DNA of 19,521 nt from Bacteroidota bacterium (GTDB lineage Bacteria; Bacteroidota; Bacteroidia; UKL13-3), in assembly GCA_947460565.1 (NCBI GenBank), contig CANHJJ010000010.1, positions 1 to 19,521 on the forward strand. The letters run 5' to 3'. Positions 7,194 through 14,132 of the stretch are shown here, piece after piece. The position numbers and the translations under genes were made by a program. Position 1 is the stretch's first letter. The number at the start of each line of letters is the position of its first letter. A model generated the notes under the pieces. It searched no databases. It was not told where the DNA came from and was given only the letters and a program-made list of their open reading frames with translations.

Positions 7194-8609
7194 TTATCCT
7201 TTGATGATTTGCTTCATATCCATGATGATTTTTTCGGCAAGGTGATTGGCAGTAGCCTCACTTTTGCTTTCAGCATAGATACGTATAATGGCTTCAGTAT
7301 TGCTTCTTCGCAAGTGTACCCATTCATTTTCAAATTCAATTTTCACACCATCCACGGTGTTGATAGGTTGTTTTTTATATTTTTCTTTAATGCCTTCTAA
7401 AAGCTCATCAATATTGATGTTGTCATCTAGATCAATTTTCTTTTTGGCAATGGTGTAATCAGGGTAACTTGACCGTAAAATAGAGCAAAGTTTATCACTT
7501 TTGGCCAAATGAGTTAGGAACAATGCTATTCCTACCATGGCATCTCTTCCATAATGCAATTCAGGGAAAATGATACCTCCATTCCCTTCACCACCAATTA
7601 CAGCATGGGTTTCCTTCATCATTTTAACAACATTTACTTCACCCACAGCACTGGCATTGTATGATCCTTTGTGCATATCCGTTACATCGCGCAATGCCCT
7701 GGTAGATGATAGGTTTGAAACTGTATTTTTCTTGAAATTAAAAGCATGTAGGCTTTCTTCACTTACATTTTTTAATACATAATCAGCTACAGCTACGAGT
7801 GTGTATTCCTCGCCAAACATGCTTCCATCTTCATTTACCAGTGCAAGTCTGTCGACATCAGGATCTACAACGATTCCTAAATCCGCTTTTTGACGAATCA
7901 CTTCATTTGAGATGGCTGTTAGATTTTCAGGTAGTGGCTCAGGATTATGAGGGAATTTGCCATCCGGAGTACAGAATATTTCTACAATATCATCAACGCC
8001 TAATGCCCTTAATAGCATAGGAATGGCAATGCCACCTGTCGAATTCACTGCATCTACCACAATTTTAAATTTCTTTGCTTTGATAGCATCTACATCCACC
8101 AATTTGATTTTTATAATCTCGTCAATGTGTTTTCTTATATAATCTTTGTTTTCGCTAATGCTGCCCAGTTTGTCAACATCTGCAAAATTGATTTCACCGC
8201 TTTCAGCAACTGCAAGCACCTGTTTTCCTATTTCATCGCTGATGAATTCACCTTTTTCGTTTAAAAGCTTAAGCGCGTTCCATTGCTTTGGATTATGACT
8301 AGCAGTTAAAATAATACCTCCTTGGGCATTTTCCATAACTACCGCCATTTCAACAGTAGGTGTGGTTGATAAACCTAAATCGATTACATTTATTCCTAAT
8401 CCAGATAAAGTTCCGCATACCAAGCGATTAACCATATCTCCACTGATACGGGCATCTCTTCCAACTATTACTTTACATTCAGTTTTGTCGCCCTTAATCA
8501 TGCTGCCATATGCGGCAGTGAATTTTACAACATCAATAGGGGTTAATGCATCCCCAGCTTTGCCGCCTATTGTACCTCTAATACCTGAAATTGATTTAAT
8601 TAATGTCAA
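7194..8609 (-). CDS. glmM: Phosphoglucosamine mutase-type phosphohexomutase
   Basis: An alpha-D-phosphohexomutase of 471 residues, most likely converting glucosamine-6-phosphate to glucosamine-1-phosphate for UDP-GlcNAc and peptidoglycan synthesis. The catalytic phosphoserine is Ser104 in TASHNP, the metal-binding loop is DPDVDRL (Asp249, 251, 253), the sugar-binding loop is GGEGNGG (339-345) and the phosphate-binding loop is RSNTEAIIR (435-443). The GGEGNGG loop is the variant seen in archaeal and Bacteroidota members rather than the E. coli GlmM form. Phosphomannomutase or phosphoglucomutase activity is therefore not excluded, and the symbol is family-level. The start is TTG at 8609-8607: the family's usual N-terminus (MTLIKSISGIRGT) begins exactly there and no ATG is available. 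It precedes ychF. Confidence 0.9.
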   Translation of the reverse strand: MTLIKSISGIRGTIGGKAGDALTPIDVVKFTAAYGSMIKGDKTECKVIVGRDARISGDMVNRLVCGTLSGLGINVIDLGLSTTPTVEMAVVMENAQGGIILTASHNPKQWNALKLLNEKGEFISDEIGKQVLAVAESGEINFADVDKLGSISENKDYIRKHIDEIIKIKLVDVDAIKAKKFKIVVDAVNSTGGIAIPMLLRALGVDDIVEIFCTPDGKFPHNPEPLPENLTAISNEVIRQKADLGIVVDPDVDRLALVNEDGSMFGEEYTLVAVADYVLKNVSEESLHAFNFKKNTVSNLSSTRALRDVTDMHKGSYNASAVGEVNVVKMMKETHAVIGGEGNGGIIFPELHYGRDAMVGIALFLTHLAKSDKLCSILRSSYPDYTIAKKKIDLDDNINIDELLEGIKEKYKKQPINTVDGVKIEFENEWVHLRRSNTEAIIRIYAESKSEATANHLAEKIIMDMKQIIKG

Positions 8610-8631
8610 AATTGTAATTTTTTTTGAGCCG

Positions 8632-8653
8632 CAAAATTAATGCTTATTAAGCA
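8632..8653 (-). promoter_or_regulatory. glmM -7 element with adjoining palindrome
   Basis: On the minus strand TAATTTTG (complement of 8632-8639) matches TAnnTTTG and lies 22 nt before the TTG start of the glmM-like gene. Abutting it upstream is a 13-nt perfect palindrome TGCTTATTAAGCA (8641-8653), placed where a repressor would block the -33/-7 spacer. No clear TTG -33 element is visible. The palindrome might instead be part of a weak 3' end for the methyltransferase gene. Confidence 0.45.
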
Positions 8654-8715
8654 CATTGCTGTTATAATACTTAAATTTTATCTACCAATTTACACTGATA
8701 ATGTGGGAAAACTAC

Positions 8716-9522
8716 CTACAAAACCCTGAGTTTGAAGTCTTGTTTGGCTTGTTCTTTTCTGAAAAACACCAACCCTACAAAAAATAAATCAACCGTAACA
8801 GTAACTTGTGGGTGTTTTTTTATTTCATTCCATGCCTCGGTCATGCCTTTGCTCCAATATATATCATCAAAAATAAATACTGAGTTGTTATGAGCCAATG
8901 GCAACATTTGTTGGAAATACATGAGCGTTGCCTCTTTTTTGTGGTTTCCATCTATAAAAGCAAGGTCGAGTTGTGGGTAATACTTTAATATTTCATCCAA
9001 CACAGCATCAAAATTACCTTCTACCAAATTGACATACCCATCTAATTGCAATTTTGCCAAATTGGATTGTGCTTTTTGTATTACTGATTTATTGCCTTCC
9101 ACACTATTCATTAAGATATCACTGTGCAAGGCTCTTTCTTTGTGTGCCAAAGCCAAATAAGCTGTAGAAATACCTAGTGAAGTTCCTAACTCAATGCTAT
9201 AGCTACAATGGTTATTTAGGGATACATGATGCAATATTTCTGCAATGCGTTTAGGCTTGGCGTGCTTGCTAACAATTTCTGTCACCAACATAGTTTTGGT
9301 TCTGGCAAAATTTGAACCTGCTCCTATTTCATTAAATGCAATTTGGGTATTGTCTTTTTTTAGTTCTTGTCTTAGTTTTTCAATCGCTTCAAAGGCCTCG
9401 TTATTCTTTTGTTTTTTTATACTTGTTTTGTAGAGTTTATAAACAAAAGGGGAGTGCAACACATCTATTAATGTGGCTTGAATATAATGTAGAATTAAAT
9501 TTTTAAGGTAATGTATGTTCAT
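8716..9522 (-). CDS. Class I SAM-dependent methyltransferase
   Basis: A cytoplasmic Rossmann-fold methyltransferase of 268 residues, closest in pattern to O-methyltransferase-like enzymes. Motif I is ELGTSLGIS (111-119), the acidic residue binding the SAM ribose is Glu142 (SVEGN), the DxxH-like loop is FIDGNHKK (189-196) and a further acidic motif is FIFDD (216-220). The N-terminal 30 residues (LIDVLHSPFVYKLYKTS) resemble the leader of a Bacteroidota-specific methyltransferase group. The substrate is not evident. It is an isolated minus-strand gene between DUF349 and glmM. A terminator hairpin ends only 8 nt upstream of its ATG, so its promoter must lie within or before that hairpin, or it depends on readthrough. 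Confidence 0.85.
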   Translation of the reverse strand: MNIHYLKNLILHYIQATLIDVLHSPFVYKLYKTSIKKQKNNEAFEAIEKLRQELKKDNTQIAFNEIGAGSNFARTKTMLVTEIVSKHAKPKRIAEILHHVSLNNHCSYSIELGTSLGISTAYLALAHKERALHSDILMNSVEGNKSVIQKAQSNLAKLQLDGYVNLVEGNFDAVLDEILKYYPQLDLAFIDGNHKKEATLMYFQQMLPLAHNNSVFIFDDIYWSKGMTEAWNEIKKHPQVTVTVDLFFVGLVFFRKEQAKQDFKLRVL

Positions 9523-9530
9523 TCATAATA

Positions 9531-9562
9531 AAAAACGCAGAGCCTCGCAGCCCTGCGTTTTT
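9531..9562 (-). terminator. Intrinsic terminator of the DUF349 gene
   Basis: A perfect 10-bp inverted repeat (AAAAACGCAG / CTGCGTTTTT) with a 12-nt GC-rich loop. It has T-rich flanks in both directions, so it can act on either strand. It follows the DUF349 stop by 18 nt on the minus strand and ends 8 nt before the methyltransferase start codon. Confidence 0.85.
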
Positions 9563-9580
9563 GTTGTTATAAGTATAAAA

Positions 9581-11599
9581 TTAAGCTTCGCTTTCGCTTT
9601 TTGATTTGATGCTTCTCAAGGTTTTTAGTTTTTCTTCAAGCTCTTTTACGTGCTTGTTGGCAATGGCAATTTTATCTTGAATTTGTTCAGCCATGGCATT
9701 TTTTGAATTACCATGTTTGAAGAAGCCAAGGTTATTTTCCCAGGTGTCTATATCACCTTTCATACCTTTGATACGCTCAAGTAGTATTTTCTCCTCACGC
9801 TGTAGGCGGTGGGCGCCATTTGGTGCAGTAGCCAATTCGTTGAATTGTTGACGCTCTTTTTCGCTACGCATATCTTTGTTTAATTGACGGTATTTGCCAT
9901 ATAATTTGTCTAACAAATCATTGTATTTTTTGAAAATATCATTCTTGTTGGCATTAGGCACATAGCCAATTCCGTTCCACTCATCTTGGATGATTTTTAA
10001 TTCAGCAAAAACATTTGGAACATCTTCTTGAGCAGCTAATTCTTCTAATTTAGTTATTAGGCTTTGTTTTTTCTCGAGATTTTGTTTTTGCTCATCTATA
10101 ACCGAAGCATACCTTTCAGCTTTTTTTGCGAAAAAAGCATCACAGGCCGATCGGAAACGTTTCCAAATGACATCATTCATTTTATCACCCACTTGCCCCA
10201 CTGATTTCCATTTTTCTTGAAGACCTTTTAGTTCCTCAGTTTGTTTGGCCCAATCAATAGGATTTGCAGATATTTCTTCGGCTTTCTCGCACATTTCAGT
10301 TTTCAGTTTTAGATTCTGATTACGTTCGTGGTTAATTGTTTTGAAGTAATTGTTTTTGTTATTAAAGAAATTGTTTCTTGCTGTTCTAAAATCATTCCAA
10401 ATTTCCTCTCGCACCGACAATGGTATATGTCCAATTTTTCTCCAATCCTCCATCAATTGATTGGCATATTCTGTTTTTTCTAACCAATCTTTTATTCGAT
10501 TTGTAGTGAATGATTCTAATTCTTTGGCTTTTACTAAAATGCTTTGTTTGGCAGCTAGATTTTCTTGTCTAACTCCTTCCATTTTTTCATTTTCAGCTTT
10601 GATAAAAGTATATACCTTATCAACTTCTGCTTTAAATCTAGCCCAAATATCTTCATTGGCTTCCTTAGGCACTGGACCTATGTTTTTCCAATCTTCTTGG
10701 AATTTTTTTACTGAAATTAAGGCTTTCTTTAAGCTAGTTTCAGCAGATAATTCGCTTACTTTTTTACACAAGTCAATTTTTTGATCCAAATTCTTTTCTC
10801 TATCCAATTGAATCAACTCGATATTGATACGAAATTTATCATAGAAAATTTCATTTTGAACCCTGTAGCTTTCATATATGCTCTCAACGTTTTCAGCTGG
10901 CACATGTTTAATGCGCTTCCATTCGTTTTGCAACTCTTTCAGTTTTTTCAAACTATCCATAGTGCCTTCACTTTCGTTGAGCTGTTTAATCTGCTCTAAT
11001 ATGGCATTTTTAGCAGCTAAGTTTTTAACTTTTTCTGCCTCTTGAGCCTGTTTAATAGCCTGTTTTTTATCTTTTAATTCTTTGAATATTTTGTTGAATT
11101 GTTCTCGAATTTTATCGCCTGCTTTCCATTCAAAACTATCTTTTTCGCCCCCTTCTTCAATAAATTTGTGAAGGGATTGTGCTTCTTCTTCATTCAAGGC
11201 TGCATCAAGTTGCGGGCGAATTACTTTTAAAATTTGAATAGCTTCATTTACCTCTTTATTTTGAGCGGCAGTGATGGCTGTAGCCAATAATTCTTCCTTG
11301 CTTAAGTGGTTAAAATCTGGTAATTCCTCAACAACAAGTTCATGCTCATCATCACTTATGTCAATATGATCTATGGCATCAGTTGTAATGCTACTTGTTT
11401 CATGGGTTGCAGACTCTATACTTTCACTGTGAGTGGCTTCAGGTGTGTTGTTTTCTTCCATTGCTGCGGGCACTGGTGCATTCGCAGTTACTTCTGCTGG
11501 CTCAGCTGTTTCAGTTGCTAAAGTTGGGTTCTGCTCTACAGACGATAATTCGCTTGTAATTTCAGGTGTAGTGGTTACATCATCATTTAGTTCAGACAT
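9581..11599 (-). CDS. DUF349 repeat protein
   Basis: A 672-residue, highly charged, probably cytoplasmic protein. Residues 1-90 are a low-complexity Glu/Thr/Ser/Ala/Pro segment, likely disordered. Residues 95-180 are helical. Five DUF349 repeats of about 75 residues follow (roughly 195-262, 268-337, 345-420, 428-498 and 505-572). Each carries the core pattern LxxxWKxIGxVPxxxxxxIWxxF, for example EDWKNIGPVPKEANEDIWARF and EDWRKIGHIPLSVREEIW. The first repeat is the most divergent (NEWKRIKHVP). A coiled-coil-prone tail follows (580-672). DUF349 has no established biochemical role; the repeated helical bundles suggest a scaffold. The gene is monocistronic, with a strong terminator. Confidence 0.92.
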   Translation of the reverse strand: MSELNDDVTTTPEITSELSSVEQNPTLATETAEPAEVTANAPVPAAMEENNTPEATHSESIESATHETSSITTDAIDHIDISDDEHELVVEELPDFNHLSKEELLATAITAAQNKEVNEAIQILKVIRPQLDAALNEEEAQSLHKFIEEGGEKDSFEWKAGDKIREQFNKIFKELKDKKQAIKQAQEAEKVKNLAAKNAILEQIKQLNESEGTMDSLKKLKELQNEWKRIKHVPAENVESIYESYRVQNEIFYDKFRINIELIQLDREKNLDQKIDLCKKVSELSAETSLKKALISVKKFQEDWKNIGPVPKEANEDIWARFKAEVDKVYTFIKAENEKMEGVRQENLAAKQSILVKAKELESFTTNRIKDWLEKTEYANQLMEDWRKIGHIPLSVREEIWNDFRTARNNFFNNKNNYFKTINHERNQNLKLKTEMCEKAEEISANPIDWAKQTEELKGLQEKWKSVGQVGDKMNDVIWKRFRSACDAFFAKKAERYASVIDEQKQNLEKKQSLITKLEELAAQEDVPNVFAELKIIQDEWNGIGYVPNANKNDIFKKYNDLLDKLYGKYRQLNKDMRSEKERQQFNELATAPNGAHRLQREEKILLERIKGMKGDIDTWENNLGFFKHGNSKNAMAEQIQDKIAIANKHVKELEEKLKTLRSIKSKSESEA

Positions 11600-11641
11600 G
11601 TTAATTAAATAAAATTAGTTATACGTTTTAAAAAAGAACGC

Positions 11642-11649
11642 CAAAGATA
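11642..11649 (-). promoter_or_regulatory. -7 element TATCTTTG for the DUF349 gene
   Basis: On the minus strand TATCTTTG fits TAnnTTTG and lies 42 nt upstream of the DUF349 ATG. A matching upstream TTG is not clear. The 96-bp spacer is divergent and must also carry the HMG-CoA lyase promoter, for which I see only a near match, TAATTTAG. Confidence 0.5.
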
Positions 11650-11695
11650 AAAAAATGCTTCTAATTTAGCAGCGTTAAATAATTGCTATCAAAAA

Positions 11696-12553
11696 ATGAC
11701 TTTAAAATTGATTGAATGCCCTCGTGATGCCATGCAAGGACTGCACCATTTTATACCCACTCGAACTAAAATTGATTATTTAAATGGTTTACTTTCAGTG
11801 GGTTTTGATACCATTGATTTTGGAAGCTTTGTCTCTCCCAAGGCCATTCCTCAATTACAGGATACGGCAGAGGTACTGGCAAATCTTGATTTGAATCATA
11901 CTAAAAGTAAACTATTAGCCATCATTGCCAATCAACGAGGAGCAGAATCAGCCTGTCAGTATAAACAAATTAATTATCTCGGATATCCATTTTCTATCAG
12001 TGAAACCTTTCAACAAAGAAATACCAATAGTAGTATTGCTGACAGTTTAATAAATGTTGAAGCCATACAAAACTTATGTATTAAACATAACAAAGAATTG
12101 GTAATATATATATCAATGGGATTTGGCAATCCATACGGGGATATTTGGAATGTAGATATTGTTGAGCAATGGGTAAATAAAATGAACCAAATTGGCGTCA
12201 AGATTATTTCGCTTAGCGATACCATTGGAATTGCCAATCCTGAATCAATTTCGTATTTGTTTGGAAATTTAATTTCATCATTACCTCACATCGAATTTGG
12301 GGCTCATTTGCACAGCACACCTAATACCGTAAGGGAGAAAGTTGAAGCAGCATATAGGAGTGGTTGCAGGAGGTTTGATGGAGCTATCAAAGGATTTGGC
12401 GGATGCCCTATGGCTGCGGATGATCTGACTGGCAATATGCCCACCGAAAAAATGATTGCTTATTTTGAAGAAATCAAAATAGAAATAGGATTAAACAAAG
12501 CTGCCTTCAGAGATTCTTGGTTAAAGGCAGATTCTGTTTTTATTCAAAATTAA
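11696..12553 (+). CDS. Hydroxymethylglutaryl-CoA lyase-like DRE-TIM metallolyase
   Basis: A DRE-TIM barrel lyase of 285 residues, predicted to split HMG-CoA into acetyl-CoA and acetoacetate at the end of leucine degradation. The divalent-metal ligands and catalytic residues are visible: Arg10-Asp11 in ECPRDAMQ, the SFVSPKAIPQ loop (44-53), His204 and His206 in GAHLHS, the mobile-loop Cys237 in GFGGCPMA, and Asn247 in LTGNMPTE. Relative to mammalian and Pseudomonas enzymes, the active-site Glu before the SFVSPK loop appears to be Asp41, and HCHD reads HLHS. Length is near the lower end for the family. It stands alone, divergent from DUF349, with no other leucine-pathway gene nearby. I leave the symbol blank because of the active-site differences. 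Confidence 0.85.
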   Translation: MTLKLIECPRDAMQGLHHFIPTRTKIDYLNGLLSVGFDTIDFGSFVSPKAIPQLQDTAEVLANLDLNHTKSKLLAIIANQRGAESACQYKQINYLGYPFSISETFQQRNTNSSIADSLINVEAIQNLCIKHNKELVIYISMGFGNPYGDIWNVDIVEQWVNKMNQIGVKIISLSDTIGIANPESISYLFGNLISSLPHIEFGAHLHSTPNTVREKVEAAYRSGCRRFDGAIKGFGGCPMAADDLTGNMPTEKMIAYFEEIKIEIGLNKAAFRDSWLKADSVFIQN

Positions 12554-12771
12554 TATAAATAATAATGTTCTTGTTAACTGATCTCCGAAAGTTACATTCT
12601 ATGAGTATGCATTTTTATGAAAAGCATCGTTAAATGCAATTATGAAATCAAGCTTCACTGCATTAATAAGGTATCGAAAAAATACAATTTTACATTAGTT
12701 CTGGGTAAGTAAAAACTGAAATATGAATGACTCATGCATAACTATTTAACCTACTATAAAAAACAGGGGAA
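12554..12771. other. AT-rich non-coding stretch before the IS remnants
   Basis: No open frame, hairpin terminator, tRNA or convincing promoter is seen between the lyase stop and the start of the decayed transposase remnant. It could be flanking DNA of an eroded insertion, but I recognise nothing specific in it. Confidence 0.5.
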
Positions 12772-12957
12772 ATGAAGACTAAAGAGTAGGCCAAACACAT
12801 TCCAATATGAAAGTGAATTTAAAATAAAATAAGTTCAGTCTGTAAAAGACAAATCTATTTCATTGGCAGTTGCCTATCGAAAGTATGGCATATCAAGTGA
12901 AAGTAATTTGATGAATTAAGTTATAACTATAATACAAATGGTGCCTCAGTTTTATAG
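12772..12957 (+). pseudogene. Decayed IS3-type transposase orfA
   Basis: Translating across three frames reconstructs a typical IS3-family OrfA N-terminus. It opens as MKTKE then an in-frame TAG. After a shift it continues RPNTFQYESEFKIK (from 12788), a stop TAA at 12830, then VQSVKDKSISLAVAYRKYGI and SSESNLMN, a stop at 12917, and after another shift YNTNGASVL up to a TAG at 12955. The helix-turn-helix pattern (ISLAVAYRKYGISSESNLMNW-like) is that of HTH_Tnp_1 proteins. At least two frameshifts and several stops mean it cannot be functional. No orfB follows. It runs toward the intact opposite-strand orfA that begins at 13023. Confidence 0.65.
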
Positions 12958-13022
12958 GAACAAAGGATGGGGAAACCATAAATAAATTTTTAATAGAACT
13001 AAAAAAAAAGTTGGACAAACCA

Positions 13023-13295
13023 TTAACCATAAAGTTTTTTTTCGATAATCTCCCTCACAAGTTGTAAGTCTAAATTTAAGCCAGTATAAATCTGTTTCAA
13101 CTTTCTATTTTCCACTTCGAGTGATTTTAATTTTTTTAACTCATCATAACTCATACCTCCATAGCGCTTTCGCCACTTATAAAATGCGGTCTTGCTAACA
13201 CCATGTGATTGGGTGATTTCATTTACATTTTTACCTTGATCATACTCGTTTAATGCACAGGCAATTTTTTTAGGACTAAATTGTTTTGTTTTCAT
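13023..13295 (-). CDS. IS3-family transposase OrfA, orfB absent
   Basis: A 90-residue DNA-binding subunit of an IS3-type (IS407-like) element. The N-terminal helix-turn-helix covers about residues 5-45 (NEITQSHGVSKTAFYKWRKR). It is followed by the characteristic YGGMSYDELKKLKSLEVENR linker and a leucine-zipper-like coiled coil ending REIIEKKLYG. The last codons contain a run of eight A residues on the coding strand, the kind of slippery site used for -1 frameshifting into orfB in intact elements. The shifted frame beyond it encodes no DDE transposase: only 470 bp separate this gene from the lyase gene and they are occupied by the other remnant. The protein is intact but cannot transpose alone. 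It could still bind element ends. Confidence 0.85.
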   Translation of the reverse strand: MKTKQFSPKKIACALNEYDQGKNVNEITQSHGVSKTAFYKWRKRYGGMSYDELKKLKSLEVENRKLKQIYTGLNLDLQLVREIIEKKLYG

Positions 13296-13675
13296 TGTTA
13301 TTCGGTAATTTTAATTGAGTTAATTTATAGACAAATAGCTCTAATTTTATGGAATGATTCAAAATAAATCCAATTAAGCAAAGCGGTAAACAAGTCTAAA
13401 ATAAGCACCATGTTTTATTTTTTTACCACATTTAGCTTAATGCCAGTAGCTAACATTCTTCCTAAACAGCATGTTATTATCTGATACCGAACATATCTGA
13501 TCAATGTTAGAACGAGGTCGGCAATAAGAATAATGCTAGGGTTCAAATTTCAAATAATCGTTTATTAATTTTTAGCACTAGCCAAAAAAACAAAACTTTT
13601 AAAATGGCGTTGGAAACCACCTATTTTACATATTCATTATTGCCATTTCTCGCCCATTTTTAAAACAAGTTGTTA
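13296..13675. other. Non-coding spacer between orfA and membrane protein gene
   Basis: An AT-rich 380-bp stretch without a supported gene. It contains the possible IS outer end near 13361 and two copies of ATCTGAT about 16 nt apart (around 13480 and 13496). An imperfect inverted repeat (AAAATGGCG near 13602 and CGCCCATTTT near 13653) lies just beyond the 3' end of the membrane protein gene and might help end its transcription. Nothing else is recognised. Confidence 0.5.
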
Positions 13676-14068
13676 CTATTTAACATTGACTTTGATGTTA
13701 TTTTTCTTTTTGTTCTGATGATCTAATAAGAAAAGAATGCCTGCTAAAAAAAAAGGAAAATTAATCATCATGATTATTCCCAAGCTTATGCTTATTGAAT
13801 GATTCATGTGGTAATTATGGTTGAAAATAAATGGAGCAAATCCAAGACTGATTAAAATAAAAATGACTCCACCTATCAACTCAAATTTCCATGCAATTAT
13901 TAGCGCAATAAGTAATATATAAGAAGGTATAAGGTGAATGAAGAAATCAATCAATTGTTGCCAAATATTAATATTAGAAGAGAAAGTATCAAAGGCAAAA
14001 ACGCTTACAAATAGAATTGATAAAATGACAATACATCTGGGTAGCCAATGCATAATTGCTGTTTTCAT
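13676..14068 (-). CDS. Small conserved-type membrane protein
   Basis: An integral membrane protein of about 130 residues with four hydrophobic helices. The first follows MKTAIMHWLPRCIVILS, and the others are in the IPSYILLIALIIAWKFELIG, VIFILISLGFAPFIF and IIMMINFPFFLAGILFLL regions. It ends in a Lys/Asn-rich cytoplasmic tail. The WLPR...HLIPSYILLIALIIAWKxELIGG pattern resembles small Bacteroidota membrane proteins of unknown function. I prefer the ATG at 14068 because the recognisable family-like sequence begins there. ATGs at 14080 and 14155 are in frame, the latter adding 29 non-matching residues and overlapping the upstream gene by 23 nt. No function can be given. Confidence 0.72.
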   Translation of the reverse strand: MKTAIMHWLPRCIVILSILFVSVFAFDTFSSNINIWQQLIDFFIHLIPSYILLIALIIAWKFELIGGVIFILISLGFAPFIFNHNYHMNHSISISLGIIMMINFPFFLAGILFLLDHQNKKKNNIKVNVK

Positions 14069-14094
14069 TTTGGATTGCATTAGTTTTTTTAAAT

Positions 14095-14122
14095 AAATTG
14101 TCGCATAATTGTCCGACAATTT
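14095..14122 (-). repeat. Perfect 9-bp inverted repeat in leader of membrane protein gene
   Basis: AAATTGTCG (14095-14103) and CGACAATTT (14114-14122) flank a 10-nt loop, and a nested palindrome ATTGTCCGACAAT overlaps the right arm. It begins 10 nt after the stop of the CsgG-like gene on the minus strand. No T-tract follows it, so it is not a standard terminator and may be an operator or RNA structure between the two genes. Confidence 0.5.
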
Positions 14123-14132
14123 ACTTTCAATT

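Larger units (their letters stand above)
12772..13361. mobile_element. Composite of two eroded IS3-family fragments
   Basis: Two unrelated IS3-type orfA genes lie tail to tail: a dead one on + (12772-12957) and an intact one on - (13023-13295). Neither has its orfB transposase with the DDE domain. A possible outer end of the minus-strand element is the TG-starting sequence TGAATCATTCCATAAAATTA read on the minus strand from 13361. I found no convincing partner repeat at the other side and no clear target duplication, so boundaries are approximate. Confidence 0.45.

Noticed and set aside
10461..10784. Opposite-strand open frame of 107 codons inside the DUF349 gene
   Set aside because: It is a shadow of a strongly supported coding region, with no promoter and no recognisable protein features. 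The same applies to the other frames antisense to ychF, glmM and the methyltransferase.
12996..13018. AAAAAAGTTGGACA-like sequence resembling the terminal inverted repeat of IS3-family elements
   Set aside because: No matching repeat was found at the other end of the orfA locus, and the same bases can be read as the continuation of the decayed + strand orfA coil (ELKKKLDKPL). The resemblance may be chance.
12992..13361. A non-autonomous mini-element of about 370 bp carrying only orfA
   Set aside because: The two candidate ends match each other poorly and I could not identify a convincing target-site duplication, so I report only an eroded IS fragment.
13470..13510. Short direct repeat ATCTGAT pair, considered as start of a CRISPR or integration site
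   Set aside because: Only two 7-nt copies with no further units, no cas genes and no integrase nearby.
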